Assembly (NCBI RefSeq): GCF_014844035.1
Contig: NZ_CP062159.1
Coordinates: forward strand, 372,001 to 436,000
Source of the DNA: Flavobacterium sp. MDT1-60
Lineage (GTDB): Bacteria; Bacteroidota; Bacteroidia; Flavobacteriales; Flavobacteriaceae
Reading direction: 5' to 3'
DNA length: 64,000 nucleotides
The notes below the pieces were generated by a model that was given only the letters and a program-made list of their open reading frames with translations, was not told the DNA's origin and searched no databases. Position 1 is the first letter of the stretch, and the number at the start of each line of letters is the position of its first letter. The translations under genes were made by a program, and so were the position numbers. Below, in pieces: positions 19,401-27,055 of this stretch.

Positions 19401-19833
19401 TTAAAGTGTTTTTGTCGAGTTGTTGTCGCGTTACTACTTTCTCAAAAAGTGCTTCAGGATAGGTAACAATTATCGCTGGTTTTTTTCGGGAATTAATTCG
19501 ATTTAAAACCTCAGCGCGAAGCAAAACATTGGCATTGTCTGTTTCATCAATTTGATACGGACGACGAAATGAAGCCGGATAAAACAATACATCCTGCTCA
19601 CCGATCATTTGTTCGAGGTCGTTCAAATAATAAGCAGCTTCTTCTTTATTGTCTAAAACGATCAAAAAAGGCAACTCGGTTTTTTTGAAAACCGCGCGAA
19701 TTATAAATGAAACAGCAGATCCTAACAATCCGCTAAGATTCATTTTTACCTGATTTTGCTCTAGTAATTGTGTGGCAATCTGCTGTGTTTTTGGCAGATT
19801 ATCATACGTTGTATATAAGGCGTTTTTACTCAA
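16468..19833 (-). CDS. mfd: Transcription-repair coupling factor Mfd
   Basis: This 1121-aa ATP-dependent translocase removes RNA polymerase stalled at DNA lesions and recruits UvrA. The N-terminus is a degenerate UvrB-like module. A CarD-like RNAP-interaction domain starts around GDYVTHIDHGIGKFGGL. The RecG-like helicase has Walker A GDVGFGKTE near residue 590, DEEQ near 690, TATPIPRTLQ and the QMRGRVGRS motif, followed by the C-terminal TRCF domain. The start codon is TTG at 19833-19831; its first bases overlap the stop of the upstream lipoprotein gene (TTGA), suggesting translational coupling. Alternative ATG starts downstream would remove conserved sequence. Confidence 0.95.
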   Translation of the reverse strand: MSKNALYTTYDNLPKTQQIATQLLEQNQVKMNLSGLLGSAVSFIIRAVFKKTELPFLIVLDNKEEAAYYLNDLEQMIGEQDVLFYPASFRRPYQIDETDNANVLLRAEVLNRINSRKKPAIIVTYPEALFEKVVTRQQLDKNTLKVALNDKISIDFINEVLFEYEFKRVDFITEPGEFSVRGGIVDVFSFSNDHPYRIEFFGNEVDSIRSFDVETQLSVETHKKIMIIPNVENKIFQENRESFLDYIAEKTVLFIQNTDGLFSQLDKQFARAEEAFEKLSGEIKHATPEQLFLNQSSFIKRALDFSIVELASKPIFKTTKKVEFHFQPQPSFNKQFDLLLNNLSDNHFNGYKNYLFCSNETQAKRFHDIFESLDEANSENIRKQYHTIVLPLYQGFIDEENQITAYTDHQIFERYHKFNIKNGYSKKQNITLKELTALSVGDYVTHIDHGIGKFGGLQKIQVEGKTQEAIKLVYADNDIVYVSIHSLHKISKYNGKDGTPPKIYKLGSNAWKILKQKTKARVKHIAFNLIQLYAKRRLEKGFQFAPDSYLQNELESSFIYEDTPDQTKSTQEVKADMESDRPMDRLVCGDVGFGKTEVAIRAAFKAVDNSKQVAILVPTTILAYQHYRTFTERLKDMPVSVGYLNRFRTAKQKAQTLKDLAEGKLDIVIGTHQLVNKNVVFKDLGLLIVDEEQKFGVNVKDKLKTIAANVDTLTLTATPIPRTLQFSLMAARDLSVITTPPPNRYPIETNVVGFNEEIIRDAISYEIQRNGQVFFINNRIENIKEVAGMIQRLVPNARVGIGHGQMEGAKLEELMLGFMNGDFDVLVATTIIESGLDVPNANTIFINNANNFGLSDLHQMRGRVGRSNKKAFCYFICPPYSSMTEDARKRIQALEQFSELGSGFNIAMKDLEIRGAGDLLGGEQSGFINEIGFDTYQKIMNEAIEELKENEFKDLYPEENDIETKEYVKDLQIDTDFELLFSDEYINNVTERLSLYNELGSVKNEEELVIFQNKLIDRFGPMPPRANALMNSIRIKWIATNIGIEKLVMKKGKMIGYFVSDQQSDYYQSSKFRKVLQFVQKHSSLCQMKEKQTPNGLRLLLTFDNVKSTKRALELMEMLGE

Positions 19834-20429
19834 TTTATTGATAAATTTGGATCTTTAACCTGATTCGGAATCGCTCGTGTTGTGTCTAGCATTCTTAAGA
19901 AATCTTCTTCGCCCTCTTCTTTTGGAATTTTATTTTTCTCGACAATTTTATCCATTTGTCTTTCTAATGAAACCAATTCCTTGTTGATTTCTCCAATCAA
20001 AAAAGTCACTTTTTCGTCAGGAATTGTACTCAAATGAATAAACAAGTCCATCATTTTAACTTTGGTAATCAAAATAGAAATTCGGCTTTTTATTTGAGGC
20101 TGATTAAATTCTGCAGGAATATTATTGTTTAGTGCAATAGCTTTTTTTGAAATTGCAGTTGATTTTTTTTGAAATGCACCAATTGTCTTTCTTGGTTTCT
20201 CGCCAAGTTCTTTTAGAAACTCACGCCATTCATTCCATGAAGTCGCATTTTTTTCTGAAACTTCATTAATTGGTTCATCAATAAAAACCCAGGCTTTACT
20301 AATATTATTGAAGATTTTTTCATTCTTTTTTGCTTCTTTTGCGTTTTCAGCAAGGCGTTTTTCATTATCATTCTGACATGAATTCAACGCGAAAATTAAA
20401 AGCAAAAACAGAGAGATTTTATATTTCAT
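19830..20429 (-). CDS. Hypothetical lipoprotein, coupled to mfd
   Basis: This 199-aa protein starts MKYKISLFLLLIFALNSC, with a lipobox Cys around residue 18, so it is probably anchored in the outer or inner membrane facing the periplasm. The rest is highly charged and helical, with no domain I recognise. I chose the ATG at 20429 over the one four codons upstream because it gives a canonical lipoprotein signal. The stop overlaps the TTG start of mfd by three bases, so the two are made from one transcript. TAACTTTG (complement of 20449-20456) is a possible -7 box. Confidence 0.75.
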   Translation of the reverse strand: MKYKISLFLLLIFALNSCQNDNEKRLAENAKEAKKNEKIFNNISKAWVFIDEPINEVSEKNATSWNEWREFLKELGEKPRKTIGAFQKKSTAISKKAIALNNNIPAEFNQPQIKSRISILITKVKMMDLFIHLSTIPDEKVTFLIGEINKELVSLERQMDKIVEKNKIPKEEGEEDFLRMLDTTRAIPNQVKDPNLSIN

Positions 20430-20760
20430 TTGATAAAACATTAAGCTACAAAGTTACAAAGTAAATTTACAATTACGAATGCTGTTTTTTGCTAAAGATT
20501 CTATAAATCAAGGTTATTGTTTTTGCCATAGATTAAAAAATTTAAGATGCATTATTTAGTACTTATCATCAATAAAAATGATTTTTAACAAAAACTTTTC
20601 AAAGGCACAGCGGCACACTCTTGCAGACACAAAGACACACCCCTGGAAAAGAGAATTATCCAACAAACAAACTTTTTCATTATTGAATATATAATTTATG
20701 ATTCAAAAAAACATACGTAATTGCGAAAACGTTATATTTGTGTCTCTAAAAAAACTACAA
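20430..20760. other. Divergent intergenic region with promoter boxes
   Basis: This region separates the lipoprotein-mfd operon from the threonine dehydrogenase gene. On the minus strand, TAACTTTG (20449-20456) fits TAnnTTTG. On the plus strand, TATATTTG at 20733-20740 sits 20 bases before the dehydrogenase start. Around 20605-20645 there is a GACACA/CACAGCGGCACAC word cluster with no open frame. Confidence 0.5.
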
Positions 20761-21699
20761 ATGAATCCAAAAATCTTGATCATTGGTGCTTGCGGTCAAA
20801 TTGGGACAGAATTAACCCAGAAATTGCGTAAGTTATACGGAACAGAAAATGTAATTGCTTCTGACATTCGAAAATTAAATACTGACGTTGTAAATTCCGG
20901 GCCCTTTGAAGTGGTCAATGCTTTAGATTTTAACCAAATCGAACATCTTGTAGAGGTACATCAAATTACTGATATTTATTTGATGGCGGCACTTTTATCG
21001 GCTACAGCCGAAAAAAATCCTGCATTTGCCTGGGATTTGAATATGAATTCCTTATTTCACGTTTTAAATTTAGCGAAAGCAAAAAAAGTAAAAAAGATTT
21101 TCTGGCCATCAAGTATTGCGGTTTTTGGTCCAACAACTCCAAAAGAAAATACCCCACAATATACCGTTATGGAGCCTTCTACAGTTTACGGAATCAGTAA
21201 ACAAGCCGGTGAAAGATGGTGCGAATACTACCATAATATTTATGGTGTTGATGTTCGAAGCATCCGTTATCCTGGTTTAATTAGCTGGTCTACACCTCCA
21301 GGCGGCGGAACTACAGATTATGCTGTTGATATTTTTTATAAGGCTATTGCCGATAAAAAATACGAATGCTTTTTATCATCAGAAACTAAAATGCCGATGA
21401 TGTATATGGATGATGCCATTGATGCCACCATCAATATTATGAAGGCGCCTATAGAACAAATCAAAATACATTCTTCATACAATTTAGCTGCAATGAGTTT
21501 TACTCCTACTGAAATCGCTGAAGAAATTAAAAAACATATTCCGGAATTTGAGATTACTTATAATCCAGATTTCCGCCAAAAAATCGCGGACAGCTGGCCG
21601 GCAAGTATTGATGATACTGAAGCCAGAGAAGACTGGAACTGGAAACATACTTTCGATCTTGAAACCATGACTAAAGATATGCTGGAGCATTTGAGTTAA
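20761..21699 (+). CDS. tdh: L-threonine 3-dehydrogenase, SDR (epimerase-like) type
   Basis: This 312-aa extended short-chain dehydrogenase has the NAD-binding GACGQIG (G9-G15) and the catalytic YxxxK (Y143, K147 in VYGISK). The LMAALLSATAEKNP, SIRYPGLISW and PPGGGTTDYAV segments are typical of the Bacteroidota/metazoan GalE-like threonine dehydrogenase known from psychrophilic Flavobacterium. It oxidises L-threonine to 2-amino-3-ketobutyrate. I start at 20761 because the longer frame from 20698 would run through the -7 box at 20733-20740. Single gene with its own terminator. Confidence 0.88.
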   Translation: MNPKILIIGACGQIGTELTQKLRKLYGTENVIASDIRKLNTDVVNSGPFEVVNALDFNQIEHLVEVHQITDIYLMAALLSATAEKNPAFAWDLNMNSLFHVLNLAKAKKVKKIFWPSSIAVFGPTTPKENTPQYTVMEPSTVYGISKQAGERWCEYYHNIYGVDVRSIRYPGLISWSTPPGGGTTDYAVDIFYKAIADKKYECFLSSETKMPMMYMDDAIDATINIMKAPIEQIKIHSSYNLAAMSFTPTEIAEEIKKHIPEFEITYNPDFRQKIADSWPASIDDTEAREDWNWKHTFDLETMTKDMLEHLS

Positions 21700-21721
21700 G
21701 CTGAAATTGCCTAGATAATTT

Positions 21722-21768
21722 AAAAGCGTGTTGTTCTAAAAGAAATACTTTTAGAACAACACGCTTTT
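21722..21768. terminator. 21-bp perfect hairpin terminator
   Basis: The arms 21722-21742 and 21748-21768 are exact complements with a 5-base loop. A CTTTTT tail follows. Confidence 0.9.
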
Positions 21769-21797
21769 CTTTTTGCAAATATTTTTTCAGACAGAAA

Positions 21798-21826
21798 TTG
21801 TCGATTACATAATTTTCTTACTTTTG
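21798..21826 (+). promoter_or_regulatory. Promoter of the DUF418 gene
   Basis: TTG at 21798-21800, an 18-base spacer, then TACTTTTG at 21819-21826, matching TTG-N17-23-TAnnTTTG. It lies 67 bases before the start codon. Confidence 0.75.
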
Positions 21827-21893
21827 GTTGCGTTAGAATAATTTCAAATTTATCTAAAAATCATCAATCAATCACAAAAAACATGTTAATCAA

Positions 21894-23090
21894 ATGACAA
21901 ATTCTTATCATCCTGTCGAACAAAGCAAAAGAACTGCTATTGTCGACATTCTTCGCGGCTGGGCCATTCTGGGCGTAGCGATTGGCAATTATTCTGATTT
22001 TCTGCACATTGGTGTAGAGCACAAAATCAACAACAGTATTATATCAGATATACTATTTTATTTTAACCGTTATTTTTTCGCAGCGAAATCCTGGACCCTA
22101 TTAACCCTTTTATTTGGCTATGGTTTTGCAATTTTAATTAATAATGTGGCGACCAAAGGAAAAAATCCTGTTACTTTTTTTGCCTGGCGAATGATTTTGC
22201 TTTTTATTTTGGCTTTTATCAATTCGTCGTTTTGGCTTGGCGATATTCTAAAAGACTATGCGTTTTTAGGACTTGTAATGCTGTTATTTTATAAAAGTTC
22301 AGCAAAAACATTAAGTATTATTTGTGCAGTTCTTGTTGTTACCATCCCTTTTGTAATGGCTTATGTAAGTGGCTTTAAAGTAGAACATCCTGAAATTACC
22401 ACAAATCCGGAATACTTAAAACTGTATTATTCGGGGAACTGGCTGGACTTTTTTAAATTCAATTTACTGGCTTCTTTTTACGAACAAATCATTATTCCAG
22501 GTTATGCTATTACAGCGCATATTGTAATGTTGGCCTGCATGCTTTTTGGATTTTTACTTCAAAAACTAGATTTCTTTAATCGTCTAAACGAACAGAAAAA
22601 GTTATTAAAAAAAACACTTTGGATCAGTTTAGTTACGGCTATTATTATTGGTGTTGGTTTTAATTTAATGATTTTCTATAAGGTTGCTCCTCTTAAAATC
22701 TTTCATCCGCTTTATTGGTTAGTTTTGAGTACAATGATTTTTATTGCAACCGGAATTTGCCTGCTGTATAGCAATGGAAAATTAAAAACGATTTTCAGTT
22801 ATTTTAGTGCTGGCGGTAAAATGACCTTAACCAATTATATGACTCAAAACATTCTGGCGGCTTTTATTTTTTCCGGAATTGGTTTAGGGATAGGCAATAC
22901 GATGCCGTATTGGTTTTACTTTACATTGGCTGTTTTTGTTTTTATACTGCAATTATTTATCAGTAAATGGTGGCTTTCAAAATACAATTATGGTCCTATT
23001 GAGTGGCTGTGGAGATCTGCCAGTTACTGGAAATTATTTCCTTTTAAGAAAACACAATCTGAGGTTGTTACTGAAATAAAAACAGTATAA
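21894..23090 (+). CDS. DUF418 family multi-pass membrane protein
   Basis: This 398-aa inner-membrane protein has about ten hydrophobic helices. Its N-terminal RTAIVDILRGWAILGVAIGN and C-terminal GGKMTLTNYMTQNI and YGPIEWLWRSASYW stretches are hallmarks of DUF418 (YeiB-like) proteins. The fold is thought related to membrane acyltransferases; no substrate is known. It is transcribed from its own promoter and ends at a bidirectional hairpin shared with the convergent M1 peptidase gene. Confidence 0.85.
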   Translation: MTNSYHPVEQSKRTAIVDILRGWAILGVAIGNYSDFLHIGVEHKINNSIISDILFYFNRYFFAAKSWTLLTLLFGYGFAILINNVATKGKNPVTFFAWRMILLFILAFINSSFWLGDILKDYAFLGLVMLLFYKSSAKTLSIICAVLVVTIPFVMAYVSGFKVEHPEITTNPEYLKLYYSGNWLDFFKFNLLASFYEQIIIPGYAITAHIVMLACMLFGFLLQKLDFFNRLNEQKKLLKKTLWISLVTAIIIGVGFNLMIFYKVAPLKIFHPLYWLVLSTMIFIATGICLLYSNGKLKTIFSYFSAGGKMTLTNYMTQNILAAFIFSGIGLGIGNTMPYWFYFTLAVFVFILQLFISKWWLSKYNYGPIEWLWRSASYWKLFPFKKTQSEVVTEIKTV

Positions 23091-23121
23091 TCTTCATTCA
23101 TTAGATAAATTTGAAAAAAAG

Positions 23122-23155
23122 AAAAAGCCCTTAAAATTAATTTTAAGGGCTTTTT
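23122..23155. terminator. Bidirectional terminator
   Basis: The 16-bp arms 23122-23137 and 23140-23155 are perfect complements, A-rich on one side and T-rich on the other, between convergent genes. Confidence 0.88.
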
Positions 23156-23174
23156 TATTTAAATCTTTATTGGA

Positions 23175-25058
23175 TTATTTCACTTCAAAAACATTGTTTG
23201 CAGCTTTTATATCAGCCATTAATCCGCTTGGATCAATCGTGATTTTTTTGATTGCTGTTTTGTTTTTATCTATTGTAAAACTGTAGTTTGATTGTGCCCA
23301 TGCCCAATCCTCCAAAACAGTTCTTTTTACACTTGGATTTGGATTTGGTTTGATGAAATTCATCATTCTTAATGGAATGTAGAAAGTCTCAGAAGTTCCG
23401 TCAGTATATTCAACTTTTAAATCGATTGGCATTGGCATTCTTCCAATTCTTTCTAAAGTTACCGTTGTTTTTCCTGCATTATCAGCAACGTCCTTAATTC
23501 CGTAATCAATTGTATTTGCCGTTTCAGTCCAGTCAATTAAATACCAATCCAATTCAGCTCCGGAAACTCTCTCTGCTGTTCTTTTGATATCATTTGGCGT
23601 TGGATGTTTGAATTTAAAATCGTTATAATATCTTTTTAAGGTAGCATCTAAATTTTCCTGACCAATTACATAGGACAGTTGCGCTAAAAAGAGACTTCCT
23701 TTTATATAAGATGAAATGCTATACGGTCTATTTTCATCGTAACGATCACCGTGAGTTGTTTGCGGCTGCTCTTTCCCAGAGTTTACTAAACTGTAATAAG
23801 CCGCATAATTCCCTTTAAATGGATTTTCTTCTTTTTTGTCGCCCTTCAATTCATTCAGTGCACTATCTTCGATATAAGTCGTAAAACCTTCGTCCATCCA
23901 TGGGTGTTTTGACTCATTTGAAGCCAAAATATGCTGGAACCAAGAGTGTCCTAATTCGTGTGTTGCCGTTCCTAAAATTCCTTCAAGAGTACCACTTCCT
24001 AACATTAAAGTACACATTGCGTATTCCATTCCACCATCTCCGCCCTGAATAAATGAATATTGTTTGTACGGATATGGCCCAACTTTATGGTTATAATAAT
24101 CCATTACTTTTACCATTAAAGGCTCTAATTGTTTCCAGTTTCCAGTTGTTTTAGGATCATTTTTGTAGAAGAAATGCAAATCAACATCATTTGGTCCTTT
24201 TACAATATCATGTGTATATTCTTTATCAGCAGCCCATGTAAAATCATGAACATTTGGCGCGATAAAATGCCATGTCAAAGTTTTTGCTTTTTTTGGATAC
24301 ACTACAGTTACACCTGCATCTTCATAACCATGACCGATTGTGTTTTTATCCTGTAAATATCCTGAACCACCAATTGTGTACTCTTTATCGATTGTAATTT
24401 TTACATCAAAATCTCCCCAAACACCGTGGAATTCCCTTGCGATGTAAGGATCCGCATGCCATCCTTCAAAATCAAATTCTGCTAATTTAGGATACCATTG
24501 TGACATCGATAATTCGACCCCTTCTTTATTATTACGTCCTGAACGGCGAATTTGAACCGGAACCTGTCCTTCGAAATCTAAAGTAAAAGTCGTTTTAGAA
24601 TTTGGTAAAATTGGTTTCGCCAAAGTCACTTCTAAAATTGTACTTGAAGTTCTCGTTTGGGCCGTTACACCATCTTGTTTGAAATTCGTGATTTTTAGAA
24701 ACCCGATTTCGTTTGGTTTTAAAGTTTCGATTCGGCTTTGTTTTACTTCTTTGCCATCAGCATCTTTAATTTTGTTTACCATCCTTGGATCAGGATCTTT
24801 TATAGAATGCAAACGTGCATCCATTTCACTTCCTGGCTGAAAAGCATTAGGGAATAAATGATAAAATACTTTTCTTAAAGTATCAGGAGAGTTATTAGTG
24901 TACACCAATTCTTGTTTTCCCTTGTACTGATAGTTTTTGACATCCATAGCAACCTCCATTTTGTAGTCAACATGTTGTTGCCAATATGGGGCGCTTTGTG
25001 CAAATGCTGAGTTTAAACCAAAACTCAAAAAGGATAATAGTATAATTTTTCGCATCAT
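23175..25058 (-). CDS. M1 family zinc metallopeptidase, secreted
   Basis: This 627-aa exported aminopeptidase has a signal peptide of ~20 residues (NSAFAQ). The gluzincin zinc motif HELGH is at 367-371, with the third ligand E390 in DEGFTTY (18 residues after the second His). GGMEYAMCTLML upstream takes the place of the GAMEN exopeptidase motif. The N-terminal beta-domain (residues ~30-230) fits the family. It has no T9SS sorting domain, so it probably remains periplasmic or membrane-associated. The subtilisin-like gene lies upstream on the same strand, 60 bases away with a hairpin between. Confidence 0.9.
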   Translation of the reverse strand: MMRKIILLSFLSFGLNSAFAQSAPYWQQHVDYKMEVAMDVKNYQYKGKQELVYTNNSPDTLRKVFYHLFPNAFQPGSEMDARLHSIKDPDPRMVNKIKDADGKEVKQSRIETLKPNEIGFLKITNFKQDGVTAQTRTSSTILEVTLAKPILPNSKTTFTLDFEGQVPVQIRRSGRNNKEGVELSMSQWYPKLAEFDFEGWHADPYIAREFHGVWGDFDVKITIDKEYTIGGSGYLQDKNTIGHGYEDAGVTVVYPKKAKTLTWHFIAPNVHDFTWAADKEYTHDIVKGPNDVDLHFFYKNDPKTTGNWKQLEPLMVKVMDYYNHKVGPYPYKQYSFIQGGDGGMEYAMCTLMLGSGTLEGILGTATHELGHSWFQHILASNESKHPWMDEGFTTYIEDSALNELKGDKKEENPFKGNYAAYYSLVNSGKEQPQTTHGDRYDENRPYSISSYIKGSLFLAQLSYVIGQENLDATLKRYYNDFKFKHPTPNDIKRTAERVSGAELDWYLIDWTETANTIDYGIKDVADNAGKTTVTLERIGRMPMPIDLKVEYTDGTSETFYIPLRMMNFIKPNPNPSVKRTVLEDWAWAQSNYSFTIDKNKTAIKKITIDPSGLMADIKAANNVFEVK

Positions 25059-25071
25059 TATTTTAATAAAA

Positions 25072-25095
25072 ATGGAAGAGTTGCCACTCTTCCAT
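25072..25095 (-). terminator. Hairpin between the two peptidase genes
   Basis: A 9-bp stem (ATGGAAGAG at 25072-25080 with 25087-25095), read on the minus strand, is followed by TTTTTATT. It could terminate or attenuate transcription from the S8 gene into the M1 gene. Confidence 0.6.
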
Positions 25096-25118
25096 CGTGA
25101 TTAGTGTTTTTATATTTT

Positions 25119-26753
25119 TTATTTCTTCGACATTTTTTCAGCCATTAATAACGCATTATAAGCGTTTACCATTTTAGCTGTTTTTGATGATTCTGTCGAT
25201 GAAACTGCTACTGGTTCCGCATCTGGATTAGGGTTTTCTCCCAAAACTACTTTTGGAGGAAGTGCAACTCCTGAATCCATTAGAATTTGTTTTACCTGTG
25301 AAGCTTTCAAGTTTGGATAATAAGAACGAATTAAAGCAGCAACTCCGGCAGCATTTGGTGAAGCCATTGAAGTTCCCTGCAAATATTTATATTTATTATT
25401 TGGAACCGTTGCATAAATCTCTTCACCCGGAGCAAAAACATCTACATTGATTTTTCCAAAATTAGAAAATGGGGCAACTACATTTTCTCCGTACGCTTTA
25501 TTGATTGCGCCAATTGTAATCACATTATCTGTAAACTCTTTTACGTTGTCTTCAGAATCATTTGGATAATTAATGTTTTTTGTTTCATCAATATTATATC
25601 CGTCATTACCTGCCGCATGAACAATTAAAACATCCTTTTTCTTTGCATATTTTAAAGCGTCATACACCCATTGTTTGTGTGGAGAAAAGCTTTTTCCGAA
25701 ACTTCCGTTAATAACTTTTGCACCATTATCTACCGCATAACGAATTGCCAATGCAATATCTTTATCATATTCGTCTCCGTCTGGCACGGCTCTAACCGTT
25801 AAAATCTCAACATTATTAGCAATTCCGTCTCCACCTAAATTATTACCGCGAACTTGTGCAATAATTCCGGCTACGTGAGTTCCGTGAAGTGCTTCTTCCT
25901 TATCCGGACCAAAAACGACATTATTCCCGTAATGGTTATTTTTGATGTCTTCAGGGTTATCGCCTACGATTTTTCTTCCGTCAAATTCTTTGTTTAAATT
26001 GTAATTTAACTGATCATAAACTTGTTTTCTATAATCTTCCAATTCTGCCTCAGGATCAAATGTTGGACCTGCATTGGTGAAAATTTGAGTCATGATCATT
26101 TTACTTTGCGAAACTTTCGAATCGGTTGAAGTGATCTTGCTTAAATCTTCCAGTTTATAGGTCGTTTTATTTAATTCCTTTTTAATCGTATTGTGAACAT
26201 CTAATAAAAAATCTACTTGTTGTTTATCTTTTAAGGCTTTTTCGTATTTCTCAGTATACTGTGCCAAAGCATTTTTATATGCTGCAGAGCCGTCGTCTCC
26301 TTTTTTAACAACACGTGTCATTTCAAGATTTTCATGTACGGCATCACCAAGGAAATTCCATCCGTGAACGTCATCAATAAAACCGTTTTTATCGTCATCA
26401 ATTCCGTTTCCTGCAATTTCTTTAGGATTTGTCCAGATCATTCCTTTCAAATCTTCGTGCTCAATATCAACACCTGAATCAACAATACCAACGATTACTT
26501 TTACACCAGTTTTTCCTTGTAATAATTCGGCGTAAGCCTTATCAACGCTCATTCCTGCAATGGTATCTTTTGCCAGATCAAGATGACTCCATCTTTTCAA
26601 TTCATTTTCGGTAACCGGAGCTTTTTTTACAATAGCAAAAGGGGCAGTAATTGCTGTTTTAGGAGTTGATACCTGCGCTTGTAAGGTTACGCTACAACCT
26701 GCTAAAACAAGTAATGCAAAAGCAGATAAACTATTTGGTTTTATATGACTCAT
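25119..26753 (-). CDS. Subtilisin-like (S8) serine protease, lipoprotein
   Basis: This 544-aa protease has the catalytic triad D92 (VDSGVD), H290 (HGTHVAG) and S462 (GTSMASP), in subtilase order. The N-terminus ends a signal with LAGC at residues 17-20, a good lipobox, so it is probably membrane-anchored. A ~150-residue charged insertion lies between the Asp and His motifs, larger than in subtilisin. There is no C-terminal sorting domain. It may act in cell-envelope protein turnover, possibly together with the M1 peptidase just downstream; this link is inferred. Confidence 0.88.
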   Translation of the reverse strand: MSHIKPNSLSAFALLVLAGCSVTLQAQVSTPKTAITAPFAIVKKAPVTENELKRWSHLDLAKDTIAGMSVDKAYAELLQGKTGVKVIVGIVDSGVDIEHEDLKGMIWTNPKEIAGNGIDDDKNGFIDDVHGWNFLGDAVHENLEMTRVVKKGDDGSAAYKNALAQYTEKYEKALKDKQQVDFLLDVHNTIKKELNKTTYKLEDLSKITSTDSKVSQSKMIMTQIFTNAGPTFDPEAELEDYRKQVYDQLNYNLNKEFDGRKIVGDNPEDIKNNHYGNNVVFGPDKEEALHGTHVAGIIAQVRGNNLGGDGIANNVEILTVRAVPDGDEYDKDIALAIRYAVDNGAKVINGSFGKSFSPHKQWVYDALKYAKKKDVLIVHAAGNDGYNIDETKNINYPNDSEDNVKEFTDNVITIGAINKAYGENVVAPFSNFGKINVDVFAPGEEIYATVPNNKYKYLQGTSMASPNAAGVAALIRSYYPNLKASQVKQILMDSGVALPPKVVLGENPNPDAEPVAVSSTESSKTAKMVNAYNALLMAEKMSKK

Positions 26754-26980
26754 ATATATAATTATAATAAAAGTTAAAGATGGGCCTAAATTATGATTTT
26801 TTGTTACAAAAAACTAACAGTTAACACTGTGTTATGATTTTTTAGTTATGATTTAAGAAAATGTAAAATAACAGAAAAGCCCTTTACAGCAAAGATTAAA
26901 TTATTTCCTACGAAAGCAATTATTAATTATGACTATAGTCTTTCTGAGGCGTCATAGATTAAATTATTGAGAAAAAACAG
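26754..26980. other. Non-coding region upstream of the LRR locus
   Basis: AT-rich sequence without a credible frame. TAACA and TGTTA arms near 26814-26835 form a small imperfect palindrome. Otherwise I see nothing before the conserved module that begins at 26981. Confidence 0.4.
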
Positions 26981-27055
26981 CTCCTTTACGTAATCCCGTA
27001 AGGAAAGTTAGTTTAAAACTTGTACACTTGCGCGACCGAATCATAAACTTATTCT
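26981..27055 (+). promoter_or_regulatory. Conserved 5' module, copy 1 (upstream of first giant LRR gene)
   Basis: This ~75-base leader begins CTCCTTTACG, contains direct CGTAA repeats 8 bases apart, and continues through TGTACACTTG and CGACCGAATCATAAACT to the ATG. About 70 of the 81 bases through ATGAAA match the copy at 34175-34255. TACACTTG (27023-27030) is one mismatch from the -7 consensus. It probably carries the promoter and a regulator site. Confidence 0.65.

Noticed and set aside
20698..20760. Upstream start giving 21 more residues on threonine dehydrogenase.
   Set aside because: The -7 box at 20733-20740 lies inside this extension, and the Rossmann fold begins right after the ATG at 20761.
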